This document shows positions 9,699-18,742 of a DNA stretch of 51,342 nt, piece after piece. Below the pieces are notes generated by a model that was given only the letters and a program-made list of their open reading frames with translations, ran no database searches and was not told where the DNA came from. A program made the translations under genes and the position numbers. Origin of the DNA: Bacteroidota bacterium (lineage in GTDB: Bacteria > Bacteroidota > Bacteroidia > 2-12-FULL-35-15); the NCBI GenBank assembly GCA_017303895.1, contig JAFLBF010000009.1, forward strand, positions 84,644 to 135,985, given 5' to 3'. Positions within the stretch are counted from its first letter, which is position 1, and every line of letters starts with the position of its first letter.

Positions 9699-9956
9699 AT
9701 GACACAAGAAGAGATCATTAGCAAAATCAACGAATTTTTAGTAGATGAATTTGAAGTAGATGCGGAAAAGATCGTTCCTACTGCTAACTTACGCGAAACA
9801 CTAGACCTTGATAGTTTAGACTATGTGGATCTGGTAGTTATCATCGAAAGCAATTTCGGATTCAAAGTGGTGGCTGAAGACTTCATCAACATCCACACAT
9901 TCCAGGATTTTTATGACTATGTGAATAGAAAAGTAGCAGAAAAAGCGACTGCATAG
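9699..9956 (+). CDS. Acyl carrier protein of the pigment operon
   Basis: 85 residues, acidic, with the phosphopantetheine site Ser39 in LDLDSLDYV, preceded by a predicted helix I and followed by the usual helix II and III pattern. It holds the growing chain for the neighbouring ketosynthase and FabG-like reductase. It lies 25 bases after the ketosynthase and 52 bases before the acyltransferase. It probably is not the housekeeping ACP, because acpP normally lies next to fabF/rnc and its sequence is usually more strongly conserved. Confidence 0.9.
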   Translation: MTQEEIISKINEFLVDEFEVDAEKIVPTANLRETLDLDSLDYVDLVVIIESNFGFKVVAEDFINIHTFQDFYDYVNRKVAEKATA

Positions 9957-10008
9957 AAAACAATACAAATATTTAGTTGTTTTTAAAACAAACTAAAACT
10001 TTCATAAC

Positions 10009-10911
10009 ATGGCAAAGTGGGAAGGTAAATCAAGAGGAACTGTACTTGGTCATAAAATTTTTGTATTTATTTTAAATCATTTAGGGCTAAAACCGGCATA
10101 CATCGTATTACGGTTGGTAGCCCTTTATTATTTCCTATTTGCACGTAAATCAAACAAGAACTCCTTTTACTTCTTTCATGAAGTATTAAAGTACAAAAAG
10201 ACTACGGCCTATCTGAAGATCTACAAAAACTATTATTTGTTTGGGCAAACCATTTTAGATAAAGTAGCCTTAATGGCAGGAGTAAAAACCAATTTTACGA
10301 TCAACCATGAAGGAGGAGATCAATTAGACAAGATTGCCGCCATGGGTAAAGGCGGAATCCTTATCAGTGCACATATAGGTAATTGGGAGATTGCCGGACA
10401 ATTATTAAACCGATTAAACACCACTTTCAATATTCTCATGTATGAGAATGAACGGGAGAACCTGAAAAAATACATGGATGGTGTTCAAAAGAAAAAAAAT
10501 GTGAAGATCATCGCGATCAAAGATGGTGAGATGGGACATTTGATCGAATTACACAATGCATTTAGCAACAATGAATTGGTAGTAATGCATGGAGATCGCT
10601 TCAGAGATGGTGTTCAGACATTGGAAGCAACATTCCTTGGCAAAAAAGCCTTATTCCCTGCCGGCCCATTCATTATGGCTGCCAAATTCGGAGTTCCTCT
10701 GTCTGTTGTTTTTTCGGTAAAAGAAAGCGACAGCCATTACCACTTTTTTGCTTCAGAACCCATTGAAGTAAAACGTGCTAGAACTCCCGAACAAACAGAA
10801 AAAGCGGTGCAGGAACTACTTCAAAAATATCTGGCAGAAGTAGAAAAAATGACACTTCGTTACCCCGAACAGTGGTTCAACTTTTATGCTTTCTGGAAAG
10901 AACAAGCATAA
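10009..10911 (+). CDS. LpxL/HtrB-family lysophospholipid acyltransferase
   Basis: 300 residues. It has a hydrophobic N-terminal segment (about residues 15-45) and the HX4E catalytic motif His122-Ile-Gly-Asn-Trp-Glu127 in SAHIGNWEIAG, then GDR and PAGPFIMA segments typical of lauroyl/myristoyl lipid A acyltransferases. Such a protein is a regular member of aryl-polyene and flexirubin clusters, where it is thought to transfer the finished polyene from ACP to a lipid. It is last in the operon; no clear hairpin terminator is visible in the 125 bases after it. A separate role in lipid A acylation remains possible. Confidence 0.85.
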   Translation: MAKWEGKSRGTVLGHKIFVFILNHLGLKPAYIVLRLVALYYFLFARKSNKNSFYFFHEVLKYKKTTAYLKIYKNYYLFGQTILDKVALMAGVKTNFTINHEGGDQLDKIAAMGKGGILISAHIGNWEIAGQLLNRLNTTFNILMYENERENLKKYMDGVQKKKNVKIIAIKDGEMGHLIELHNAFSNNELVVMHGDRFRDGVQTLEATFLGKKALFPAGPFIMAAKFGVPLSVVFSVKESDSHYHFFASEPIEVKRARTPEQTEKAVQELLQKYLAEVEKMTLRYPEQWFNFYAFWKEQA

Positions 10912-11036
10912 TTTTTTGCAGTAAAGCAGATTTCTGATGTATGAATAGCTTATACGCATTAGAGTTTATCGAAAGAGCCCCCTTATTAAAAAACATCTAA
11001 TTAAATCGTACATTTATAGCAATTAGAAAGGTATAA

Positions 11037-11606
11037 ATGTCTAAATACTTCGAGAACTTAGTATTCACTAAACATATTACGGAAAACGCTCCCCTTCATC
11101 AAGGCGAGTATGATTCTTGCAATTTCAATCATATTGATCTAACGAACTACGATCTTTCGGGCTATACATTTACCGACTGCATCTTTACAGACTGTAATTT
11201 AAGCTCTGTCAAACTAAACAAAACAGCACTCAAGAACATACAAATGAAGGGCTGCAAATTGCTTGGTCTACCATTTGATCGCTGTTCCGAATTTTTATTT
11301 GAAGTACATTTTGAAAATTGTATTCTTAATTTTTCATCTTTTCACAATGTAAACTTGAAGAATTCATCATTTAAAAATTGCACCATCCATGATGTAGATT
11401 TCACACAAACCGATCTAAGTGCATTGAACATGCTGAATTGTGATCTCCTGAATAGCAAGTTTGAACGAACTACACTAGAAAAGACCGACTTCAGAAGTGC
11501 TTATAACTACTTGATCGACCCGGAACAGAACCGAATAAAAAAAGCTAAATTTTCCAAAGAAGGAATCTCAGGACTTTTAGCTAAATATGACATTATAATT
11601 GAATAA
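11037..11606 (+). CDS. Pentapeptide-repeat protein
   Basis: 189 residues with repeated A/C/F-(D/N)-(L/F)-x-x blocks, for example CNFNHIDLTNYDLSGY, DCIFTDCNLSSVKL and FENCILNFSSFHNVNL, ending in a YLIDP segment usual in this family. Such proteins form a square right-handed beta-helix; some (Qnr, McbG) mimic DNA and protect gyrase, while most have no known role. No signal peptide is seen, so it is probably cytosolic. The start ATG is preceded by AGAAAGG at 11025-11031 with a 5-base spacer, one of the few partial Shine-Dalgarno matches in the window. The esterase gene begins 2 bases after its stop, so the two are co-transcribed. Confidence 0.85.
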   Translation: MSKYFENLVFTKHITENAPLHQGEYDSCNFNHIDLTNYDLSGYTFTDCIFTDCNLSSVKLNKTALKNIQMKGCKLLGLPFDRCSEFLFEVHFENCILNFSSFHNVNLKNSSFKNCTIHDVDFTQTDLSALNMLNCDLLNSKFERTTLEKTDFRSAYNYLIDPEQNRIKKAKFSKEGISGLLAKYDIIIE

Positions 11607-11608
11607 CG

Positions 11609-12424
11609 ATGAATAAAATTGTTCTTGTCCTATCTTTACTATGTGCAATTAACATAAATGCACAGAATCCTCTTTTCTCCACTTCACCTATTCCATTAGG
11701 AGAATCAGTAAAAATTGATTCAAAAGAGTTAGATGAGATCCGAACATTAAACATCTATCTTCCGGATGGCTATTCCCCTGATTCAGCAAAAACATATCCT
11801 GTGATCTATCTGCTCGATGGCTCTGTAAATGAAGATTATATTCATATTGCCGGACTAACAAATTTCTTGAGCATGTATGGTTTACTTCCGAATTCTATTT
11901 TGGTAGGTATAGCGAATGTGGACAGAAAAAGAGACTTCACCTTTCCAACAACAATTGAAAAGGATAAACAAGACTTTCCTACAACCGGCAGCTCAGAAAA
12001 ATTCATTGCGTTCATTGAAAAAGAACTACAACCCTTCATAGAGAAGAACTACAAGACCAATTCAACAAAGACCATCATTGGTCAATCTTTAGGAGGTTTG
12101 CTGGCAACAGAGATCTTATTAAAAAAGCCCAATTTATTCAACAATTACCTAATTGTGAGTCCTAGCTTATGGTGGGACAAAGAATCATTATTAAACAGTG
12201 CATCCACACTCCTCCAACAAAACATGAAATCTAATTCTATAAAAGTGTATTTGGCTGTTGGGAAAGAAGGTAAAATAATGGAAGGTGATGCACGAAAATT
12301 AAACTCGATATTATCGGGCAATAAGAACTTAAAAGTAAAATTTGGCTATTTCCCCAACGAAAATCATGCAACGATTCTTCACAATTGTGCCTATCAGGGA
12401 TTGCTAAAATTAAATGAGCAATAG
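11609..12424 (+). CDS. Secreted alpha/beta-hydrolase esterase (esterase D/IroE-like)
   Basis: 271 residues with a Sec signal peptide (about residues 1-18, ending ININA before QNP). The fold matches the PF00756 esterase family: YLPDGY strand, PVIYLLDG, nucleophile Ser160 in IGQSLGGLLA, and catalytic His253 in NENHATIL. Members hydrolyse esters such as siderophore lactones, S-formylglutathione or feruloyl esters. Export to the periplasm is likely. It is tightly coupled to the upstream pentapeptide-repeat gene (2-base gap). Its stop lies 3 bases from the end of the convergent YitT-family gene, with no terminator between. Substrate unknown. Confidence 0.85.
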   Translation: MNKIVLVLSLLCAININAQNPLFSTSPIPLGESVKIDSKELDEIRTLNIYLPDGYSPDSAKTYPVIYLLDGSVNEDYIHIAGLTNFLSMYGLLPNSILVGIANVDRKRDFTFPTTIEKDKQDFPTTGSSEKFIAFIEKELQPFIEKNYKTNSTKTIIGQSLGGLLATEILLKKPNLFNNYLIVSPSLWWDKESLLNSASTLLQQNMKSNSIKVYLAVGKEGKIMEGDARKLNSILSGNKNLKVKFGYFPNENHATILHNCAYQGLLKLNEQ

Positions 12425-12427
12425 GAA

Positions 12428-13282
12428 TTAGAATCGTTCACTTTCTTTTCCTAAAACCTCTGTTGCTTCCATCACGATCATCTTCACATTAGGATCATAA
12501 TTGGAGACCAATTGCTTTAAAGCATTTAAGCGATTCTTATCGATCATAATGAATATGATGTCTTTGTACTCATTCGCACCAAGATCATTCCCTTTAACGA
12601 TCGTTCCGGAAACACCTAATTCAGAAGAAATAAACGTACTTAATTCAGTTAAATTCTTAGAAGAAGAGATGTGCACTATTTTCTGACCTTGAACACCCAC
12701 CAAAACTGTATCGATCAATCGGGAGGTAACATAAATACTGATCAAGCTCCACAATGCCAATTCAATGCTTTTAAAAACAATACTGGCAGAAACCACCACC
12801 AGCGCATCTAATATTAAAACAACTGTACTCGTCTTTAAATTAGAATTAGCCGCAATGATCTTGGCTATAATACTCCCACCACCCGCAGATGCTCCTCCTT
12901 TAAAGATCATGCCCAAGCCTACACCAACCGTTACACCTCCGTATAAAGTCGCTAACATCAAATTATTGCTCAATGAAGGCAAATGAATAATATGAGCAAG
13001 TACATCCACAAAAACTACGATCGCCAAAATGCAGAAAACGGTTTTTATGGCAAATTTCTTACCTAGATACTTTAATCCAAATGCTAATAGAGGCACATTG
13101 ATCAATGCCATTAAAACACCAACAGGCAAATTGAATACGGAATTCAAGACAATAGCAAGACCGGCTGTTCCACCTGTTGCAATGTGATTGGGAGAAAGAA
13201 ATGCGACAACACCAAAGGCCATGATCAAGCTACCAAGTATGATGGAAGCATAATTCAAGACCTCTGTTCTATCCGGTTTCAT
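12428..13282 (-). CDS. YitT-family membrane protein (DUF161 + DUF2179)
   Basis: 284 residues. The N-terminal two-thirds hold about five or six membrane helices with glycine-rich turns (HIATGGTAGLAI, GGVTVGVGLGMIFKGGASAGGGSII), the DUF161 pattern. The last 70 residues form the soluble DUF2179 domain, ending in YDPNVKMIVMEATEVLG. Function of the family is not established; transport or stress roles have been suggested. It follows the DUF4199 gene by 13 bases on the minus strand, downstream of rho. Confidence 0.85.
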   Translation of the reverse strand: MKPDRTEVLNYASIILGSLIMAFGVVAFLSPNHIATGGTAGLAIVLNSVFNLPVGVLMALINVPLLAFGLKYLGKKFAIKTVFCILAIVVFVDVLAHIIHLPSLSNNLMLATLYGGVTVGVGLGMIFKGGASAGGGSIIAKIIAANSNLKTSTVVLILDALVVVSASIVFKSIELALWSLISIYVTSRLIDTVLVGVQGQKIVHISSSKNLTELSTFISSELGVSGTIVKGNDLGANEYKDIIFIMIDKNRLNALKQLVSNYDPNVKMIVMEATEVLGKESERF

Positions 13283-13295
13283 GAAGAAAAATTAA

Positions 13296-13814
13296 TTAAT
13301 TCTCCGAGATCTTATTCGGATTTTTTTTCTGAAGGACAGCTGCTACTAAAAGCGAAACCAATAGTCCGAAAAAGAGAACAGGTGGGATCAGTTTAAATGA
13401 ACTGAAATTTCCACGTTCACCATCTAAATATTTAGGAATGTCTTCTGCCTTGAACTTACCAGGATTTTGAAGCATGTAATTCTTAGCCTCACTTAAGAAG
13501 AAATCAATTGTATCCGGAGTAATGAATGTATAGTATATGTAATTGAAGATCGCCATCACAACAGCTAAAATAAAACTGAAAAGAATTCCATTCTTTACAG
13601 CTTCCTTAAACTCCATGAATCCACCTTCTTTTCTTTTCATTAAATAGATGGAAAGAAATATTCCTATCACCAACATAGCAAACGTAACATAGTTACGATA
13701 CATATATACTTTCACTTCATAGAAGCCGATCGACTTCGCAAAAGCATACCATGCAACACAATTTAATATTCCTGCAACTAAAGCAGCTTGAATAACAATG
13801 CTAATTTTTTTCAT
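13296..13814 (-). CDS. DUF4199-family membrane protein
   Basis: 172 residues with four predicted membrane helices (about residues 8-28, 40-58, 75-95 and 145-163) and a GGFMEFKEAVKNG cytoplasmic loop that is characteristic of DUF4199, a family largely limited to Bacteroidota. Function unknown. It lies 55 bases after rho and 13 bases before the YitT-like gene on the same strand, so these three may share a transcript. Confidence 0.8.
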   Translation of the reverse strand: MKKISIVIQAALVAGILNCVAWYAFAKSIGFYEVKVYMYRNYVTFAMLVIGIFLSIYLMKRKEGGFMEFKEAVKNGILFSFILAVVMAIFNYIYYTFITPDTIDFFLSEAKNYMLQNPGKFKAEDIPKYLDGERGNFSSFKLIPPVLFFGLLVSLLVAAVLQKKNPNKISEN

Positions 13815-13869
13815 ACTTACACTAAATCATTTCTTACCACTCCCCTACCCACTATTCGCTATTTACTTC

Positions 13870-15459
13870 CTACCCATTCATAGCTATTAAAAACTCTTCA
13901 TTGGTTTGGGTGTTTTTCATTCTATCTTTCAAGAAATCCATTGCCTCTACCGGATTCATATCCGACAAGTGTTTACGCAATATCCAGACACGTTGTTGTG
14001 TCTCTTTATCCACCAATAGATCATCTCTACGTGTACTTGACGCAACAATATCAATAGCCGGATAAACACGCTTGTTAGCAATTTTTCTATCCAATTGAAT
14101 TTCAGAGTTACCGGTACCTTTAAATTCTTCAAAGATAACCTCATCCATTTTTGAACCTGTTTCAGTAAGTGCCGTAGCAATGATCGTTAAGGATCCGCCA
14201 TTTTCTATTTTACGTGCTGCACCAAAGAAACGCTTCGGCTTGTGCAATGCATTCGCATCCACACCACCACTCAGCACCTTACCTGATGCAGGTTGAACCG
14301 TATTGTAGGCACGGGCTAAACGAGTGATCGAGTCCAATAAGATGCACACATCGTGACCACATTCCACCATACGTTTTGCTTTTTCAAGTACAATGTTCGC
14401 GATCTTAACGTGACGGTCAGCTGGTTCATCAAATGTAGATGCCACCACTTCCGCCTTAACGCTGCGAGCCATATCTGTAACCTCTTCCGGACGTTCATCG
14501 ATCAACAAAATTATCAAATACGTTTCAGGATGATTCGCTGCAATAGCATTTGCAATATCCTTCAACAAAACTGTTTTACCTGTCTTAGGCTGCGCTACGA
14601 TCAACGCACGCTGTCCTTTACCAATCGGAGTAACAAGATCAAAGATCCTTGTGCTCATATTGGATTGAGGGTGTCCTGTCAATTTAAACTTTTCATAAGG
14701 GAACAATGGTGTTAAATAATCAAATGGAACGCGATCACGCACATAAGCCGGTTCGCGACCATTGATCTTCTCCACTTTGATCAATGGGAAATATTTTTCT
14801 CCTTCTTTAGGAGGTCGGATACTCCCTAATACTGTATCGCCTGTTTTTAAACCAAATAATTTGATTTGCGACTGAGACACATAAATATCATCAGGTGAAT
14901 TCAAATAATTATAATCAGACGAACGTAAAAAACCATATCCATCAGGCATGATCTCCAAAACACCTTCACTCACAACGATGCCGTCAAAATTATACAAGTC
15001 TTCTTGCTTCGGCTGACGTTGCTGATTATGCTGATGATGAGGCTGTTTGAATTTTTGATGCTGTTCTTTTCGCTCTTGAGCTCCTTGCTCCTGCTCTGTT
15101 TTCTCAACGGTATCGGAACTAACATTTGTCTCCTCATTTGTTGAGACAACTGTTTCATTGCTTTCTACTTTCGGAGTAGCTACAAATTCATCATCATTAA
15201 AAAATGAAGCAGGACTCTCCACTTTCGATTTAGGCTCAGCGTCAATATTATCTAAACGCACTTTTCGTGGACGGGGAGTTTTTGTTTCTTCAGACTTTGT
15301 TGTTGCATCTGCAGCCGGAGGATTGATCGCTTGCTGATCAAGTATCTTATAAATAAGCTCCTGTTTTTTTAGAGCTTCGTATTTCGGAATATTTAAACTT
15401 TTAGCAATTTCTTTAAGCTCACCAACAAGCTTATTGTTTAATTCGATAATATCGTACAT
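13870..15459 (-). CDS. rho: Transcription termination factor Rho
   Basis: 529 residues, longer than the roughly 420 of E. coli Rho. It starts with the Rho N-terminal helical domain (residues 1-42), followed by a low-complexity charged, Gln/His-rich insert (about 45-158), the cold-shock-type RNA-binding fold ([15 protein letters not shown], from about 166) and the RecA-like ATPase. Walker A is AQPKTGKT (289-296), Walker B leads into [13 protein letters not shown], and [21 protein letters not shown] is present. Rho loads on nascent RNA and terminates transcription. The insert is typical of Bacteroidota Rho. The 245-base region upstream holds promoter-like elements, giving a leader of about 130 bases that could serve autoregulation. 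Confidence 0.97.
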   Translation of the reverse strand: MYDIIELNNKLVGELKEIAKSLNIPKYEALKKQELIYKILDQQAINPPAADATTKSEETKTPRPRKVRLDNIDAEPKSKVESPASFFNDDEFVATPKVESNETVVSTNEETNVSSDTVEKTEQEQGAQERKEQHQKFKQPHHQHNQQRQPKQEDLYNFDGIVVSEGVLEIMPDGYGFLRSSDYNYLNSPDDIYVSQSQIKLFGLKTGDTVLGSIRPPKEGEKYFPLIKVEKINGREPAYVRDRVPFDYLTPLFPYEKFKLTGHPQSNMSTRIFDLVTPIGKGQRALIVAQPKTGKTVLLKDIANAIAANHPETYLIILLIDERPEEVTDMARSVKAEVVASTFDEPADRHVKIANIVLEKAKRMVECGHDVCILLDSITRLARAYNTVQPASGKVLSGGVDANALHKPKRFFGAARKIENGGSLTIIATALTETGSKMDEVIFEEFKGTGNSEIQLDRKIANKRVYPAIDIVASSTRRDDLLVDKETQQRVWILRKHLSDMNPVEAMDFLKDRMKNTQTNEEFLIAMNG

Positions 15460-15593
15460 AGGGTTTGATTTGGTTTGTAAGTGCTCCAGGAAAAGAGCTT
15501 CAAAAACTGAATATTTTTTTAGAAAATAATTTTGTAGACTATATTTTTTGTGATTGTTACGTTATAAGAATATATAACAGTCGAAACGCACTG

Positions 15594-15622
15594 CAATAAT
15601 ACATGTTTTTTTTGAAATACAA
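15594..15622 (-). promoter_or_regulatory. Probable rho promoter
   Basis: On the minus strand, TATTATTG (15601-15594, one mismatch to TAnnTTTG) lies 18 bases downstream of a TTG (15622-15620). Predicted transcription start near 15587 leaves a leader of about 128 bases before rho. The box mismatch limits confidence. Confidence 0.35.
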
Positions 15623-15652
15623 ATCGTAATTCCGAAAAAAATGGCTTAAAAA

Positions 15653-15683
15653 TTGTCATTTAAATCCTAAAATGATAATATTG
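15653..15683 (+). promoter_or_regulatory. Probable promoter of the lipocalin-like gene
   Basis: TTG (15653-15655), a 20-base spacer and TAATATTG (15676-15683, one mismatch to TAnnTTTG). Predicted start near 15690 gives a short leader of about 15 bases. Confidence 0.4.
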
Positions 15684-15704
15684 TACTATTAAAAACCAAA
15701 AACA

Positions 15705-16127
15705 ATGAAGAAAGTTTTATTTATTTGCTCTATGGCCATTTTTTCACTTGCCATGAATGCACAAACAGCAAGCAAACCTGCTGCAAAAGCAGCTCCAAAG
15801 GTTAAACTCACATCAAAAGATAGTCTGATGTGCGGTAAACAATGGAAAGTTGTTACAATTGAAGAATGGGGTGTTGTGAATAAGCCGAACGAAAAGACTC
15901 AAAATGATATGCTTTCCCTTAATTTAGATGGGACTTACAATCTTATCTTATTCGGAAATAAAAAAAGTGGTACGTGGACAAAAACCGGTCAGTACATCTA
16001 TTTTACAGATGAAGCAAGCAAAGAAAAATTCAACTACAAAGTGATCAGTGTTGAAAAAAACAAACTAAAATTTGATTATCGCGATCCGGATGAAACACAT
16101 TCGATCTACGAAATGGAAAGTAAATAA
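15705..16127 (+). CDS. Small secreted lipocalin-like protein
   Basis: 140 residues with a Sec signal peptide (residues 1-19, ending AMNAQ) and an Ala/Lys-rich linker. The mature part has the pattern of small Bacteroidota lipocalin-like domains: a KQWKVVTIE strand, LSLNLDGTYNL, GTWTKTGQYIYF and KLKFDYR. It probably folds as a small beta-barrel in the periplasm or at the surface. Ligand and role are unknown. It stands alone between its own promoter and a strong terminator, and diverges from rho. Confidence 0.75.
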   Translation: MKKVLFICSMAIFSLAMNAQTASKPAAKAAPKVKLTSKDSLMCGKQWKVVTIEEWGVVNKPNEKTQNDMLSLNLDGTYNLILFGNKKSGTWTKTGQYIYFTDEASKEKFNYKVISVEKNKLKFDYRDPDETHSIYEMESK

Positions 16128-16130
16128 ATA

Positions 16131-16162
16131 AAAGCCTCTGCCTAACAGCAGAGGCTTTTTCA
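16131..16162 (+). terminator. Intrinsic terminator after the lipocalin-like gene
   Basis: Perfect 11-bp stem (16131-16141 with 16148-16158), 6-base loop, followed by a T run. It separates this gene from truA. Confidence 0.85.
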
Positions 16163-16197
16163 TTAATCAATATTAAAGCTTAAATTTGTTGCTTCCA

Positions 16198-16959
16198 ATG
16201 CAACGCTACTTTATAAAACTCGCATACAAAGGCACAGCATATCATGGCTGGCAAATACAGGAGAATACTCCCAATACGGTACAACAGGTACTCAATGAAA
16301 AATTATCCATGGTTCTTAATGAACAAATTAGTGTTACCGGTTGCGGAAGAACGGACACAGGAGTACATGCCAAAGATTTCTATGCGCACTTTGATAGTAC
16401 AAAAGAAGAACTGCAGCTTAATGAAGGTAAATGGCTACATAAACTAAATTCGGTTTTACCTCCGGATATCGCCATCTATAAGATCCATGCTGTTCATACA
16501 GAAGCAAACTCCCGGTTTGATGCCATCGCTAGAACCTATGAATACTATATTTCAAAAGAAAAGAATCCATTTTTGACCGACTCTGCTCATTTCAGTCATA
16601 TCAACTATGATATTAACGCAATGAACAATGCCACAAAACTTTTGTTAAACTATTCTGATTTCAGTGCCTTCAGCAAAAGCAACACACAAACCTTCACCAA
16701 TAATTGCAAGATCACTGAAGCCTATTGGAAAGAAGAGAACGGATTATTCATTTTCACAATAAGCGCTGATCGTTTTTTAAGAAATATGGTAAGAGCAATA
16801 GTGGGTACACTTTTAGAGATCGGTGAAGGAAAACTGAACGATCAAGATCTTATTAAGATCATTGAAAGTAAAAATAGGTCCAATGCCGGTGTGTCTGTTC
16901 CGGCCTGTGGACTTTATCTAAAAAAAATAACTTACCCAACAGAACTTTTGAACGAATAA
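16198..16959 (+). CDS. truA: tRNA pseudouridine synthase A
   Basis: 253 residues from the ATG at 16198; a TTG twelve bases upstream is possible but adds only four residues outside the conserved start RYFIKLAYKGTAYHGWQ. The catalytic aspartate is Asp53 in GCGRTDTGVHA, and the later RFLRNMVRAIVGTLLEIG block is typical. It makes pseudouridine at positions 38-40 of tRNA anticodon arms. TAAATTTG at 16181-16188 fits a -7 box and would yield a nearly leaderless mRNA, though no clear -33 element is seen. The ABC exporter starts 1 base after its stop. Confidence 0.95.
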   Translation: MQRYFIKLAYKGTAYHGWQIQENTPNTVQQVLNEKLSMVLNEQISVTGCGRTDTGVHAKDFYAHFDSTKEELQLNEGKWLHKLNSVLPPDIAIYKIHAVHTEANSRFDAIARTYEYYISKEKNPFLTDSAHFSHINYDINAMNNATKLLLNYSDFSAFSKSNTQTFTNNCKITEAYWKEENGLFIFTISADRFLRNMVRAIVGTLLEIGEGKLNDQDLIKIIESKNRSNAGVSVPACGLYLKKITYPTELLNE

Positions 16960-16960
16960 T

Positions 16961-18742
16961 ATGGCAGAAAGCAAAAAAGTGACGGGAAAAGCTGTTGATC
17001 TTCAGATCTTAAAAAGGATATTCTCCTATATAGGCCCACACAAAAAGATATTTGTACTTGCCGCTACCACCACTCTTACACTTTCTGTAATTGCCATTGT
17101 CCGTCCGCTGATCGTAAAATACACGCTCGACAATTACATTTCCGTTCCCAATGCTAAAATGCTGATGAACATGACCATGCTCATGTTATTATCGCTCATT
17201 ACCGAAGCATTTCTACAATTTTCAGACTCGTATTTAACAAACAAATTAGGCCAAAGTATCATTAAAGATTTACGGATCAAAGTGTTCTCACACATACTGA
17301 ATTTTAAATTAAAATATTACGACAACACGCCTATCGGTACACTTGTAACACGTTCGGTATCCGACATTGAAGTAATTGCCGATATCTTCTCCGAAGGATT
17401 GATCGTGATCATTGGTGATATTCTAAAAGTCATCATTATCATCATTGCCATGTTTACGATCGATTTTGATCTGACATTAATGGTACTCATCCCAATTCCA
17501 CTGCTACTCATTGCTACCTACATTTTTAAACGGTCGGTTGCGGCTTCCTTTCAGGAAGTAAGAACACAAGTGGCACGTTTAAACTCTTTTGTTCAAGAGC
17601 ATATCACTGGTATTAATATCATTCAGATCTTTAACCGTGAAAAAGAAGAGATGTCAAAATTTGATGATATCAATGCTAAACATCGTGATGCGAATATTCG
17701 TTCGATCATGGCGTACTCCATATTTTTTCCTGTAGTTGAAATTTTATCTTCTGCCTCATTAGGTCTATTAGTATGGTGGGGTGGAAAAAATGTTTTGAGT
17801 TCACAGATCAGTCTGGGAGATATTACAGCATTCATTATGCTATTAAACTATACCTTCCGTCCTATCCGTCAATTAGCCGATCGATTCAATACCTTACAAA
17901 TGGGAATGGTATCTTCTGAAAGGGTTTTTAAAATTCTGGATACTGAAGATATCATAACTGACCATGGTACTGAGAAAGCAGATCATATTCAAGGAGATGT
18001 TACCTTTAACAATGTTTACTTTGCTTATAACAATGAAGATTGGATACTTAAAAACATTTCTTTTTCAGCAAAAACCGGACAAACAATTGCATTGGTAGGT
18101 GCCACAGGAGCAGGAAAATCATCCATCATCAACTTATTGAATCGCTTTTATGAGTATAACAAAGGTACGATCAGTATTGATGGCATCAACATACGCGATT
18201 ACGAACTCACATCCCTCAGGAAAAACATTGGAGTGGTACTACAAGATGTATTCTTGTTTTCTGATAGTATCATGAACAATATTACTTTAAATAATCCGGA
18301 AATAAGCAAAGAAAAGGTAATAGAAGCTGCCAAGATCGTGGGAGCGCATGACTTCATTTCTAAATTGCCGAACGGATATGATTATAATGTAATGGAACGT
18401 GGTGCTATGCTATCTGTCGGACAGCGTCAATTGATCTCTTTTATTAGAGCATACATATACAATCCGAAGATTTTAGTATTGGATGAAGCCACTTCGTCTA
18501 TTGATACGGAGTCGGAACAAATGATCCAATATGCGATCAATAAACTGACAGAAAACCGAACCTCAATTGTTATTGCTCATCGACTCGCAACCATCCAAAA
18601 AGCGGATAAAATAATTGTCATAGAAAAAGGAGAGATCATTGAAGAAGGTACACACCAGGAATTGTTAAAACAAAACGGTCATTACAAACGATTATTTGAA
18701 CTGCAATTCAAAGAAGATGTTGTAGATCATCTTCCAAACTGA
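16961..18742 (+). CDS. MsbA-like ABC exporter (fused membrane and ATPase domains)
   Basis: 593 residues, the usual size of a half-transporter. Six membrane helices occupy about residues 20-320. The ATPase has Walker A GATGAGKSS (380-388), the signature LSVGQ (484-488), Walker B ending Asp508-Glu509, and the H-loop IAHRLATI. The homodimer would flip lipids or export lipophilic compounds across the inner membrane; MsbA-type proteins carry lipid A. It is translationally coupled to truA (1-base gap). Its last 16 bases overlap the end of the convergent TPR membrane protein gene. Confidence 0.9.
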   Translation: MAESKKVTGKAVDLQILKRIFSYIGPHKKIFVLAATTTLTLSVIAIVRPLIVKYTLDNYISVPNAKMLMNMTMLMLLSLITEAFLQFSDSYLTNKLGQSIIKDLRIKVFSHILNFKLKYYDNTPIGTLVTRSVSDIEVIADIFSEGLIVIIGDILKVIIIIIAMFTIDFDLTLMVLIPIPLLLIATYIFKRSVAASFQEVRTQVARLNSFVQEHITGINIIQIFNREKEEMSKFDDINAKHRDANIRSIMAYSIFFPVVEILSSASLGLLVWWGGKNVLSSQISLGDITAFIMLLNYTFRPIRQLADRFNTLQMGMVSSERVFKILDTEDIITDHGTEKADHIQGDVTFNNVYFAYNNEDWILKNISFSAKTGQTIALVGATGAGKSSIINLLNRFYEYNKGTISIDGINIRDYELTSLRKNIGVVLQDVFLFSDSIMNNITLNNPEISKEKVIEAAKIVGAHDFISKLPNGYDYNVMERGAMLSVGQRQLISFIRAYIYNPKILVLDEATSSIDTESEQMIQYAINKLTENRTSIVIAHRLATIQKADKIIVIEKGEIIEEGTHQELLKQNGHYKRLFELQFKEDVVDHLPN

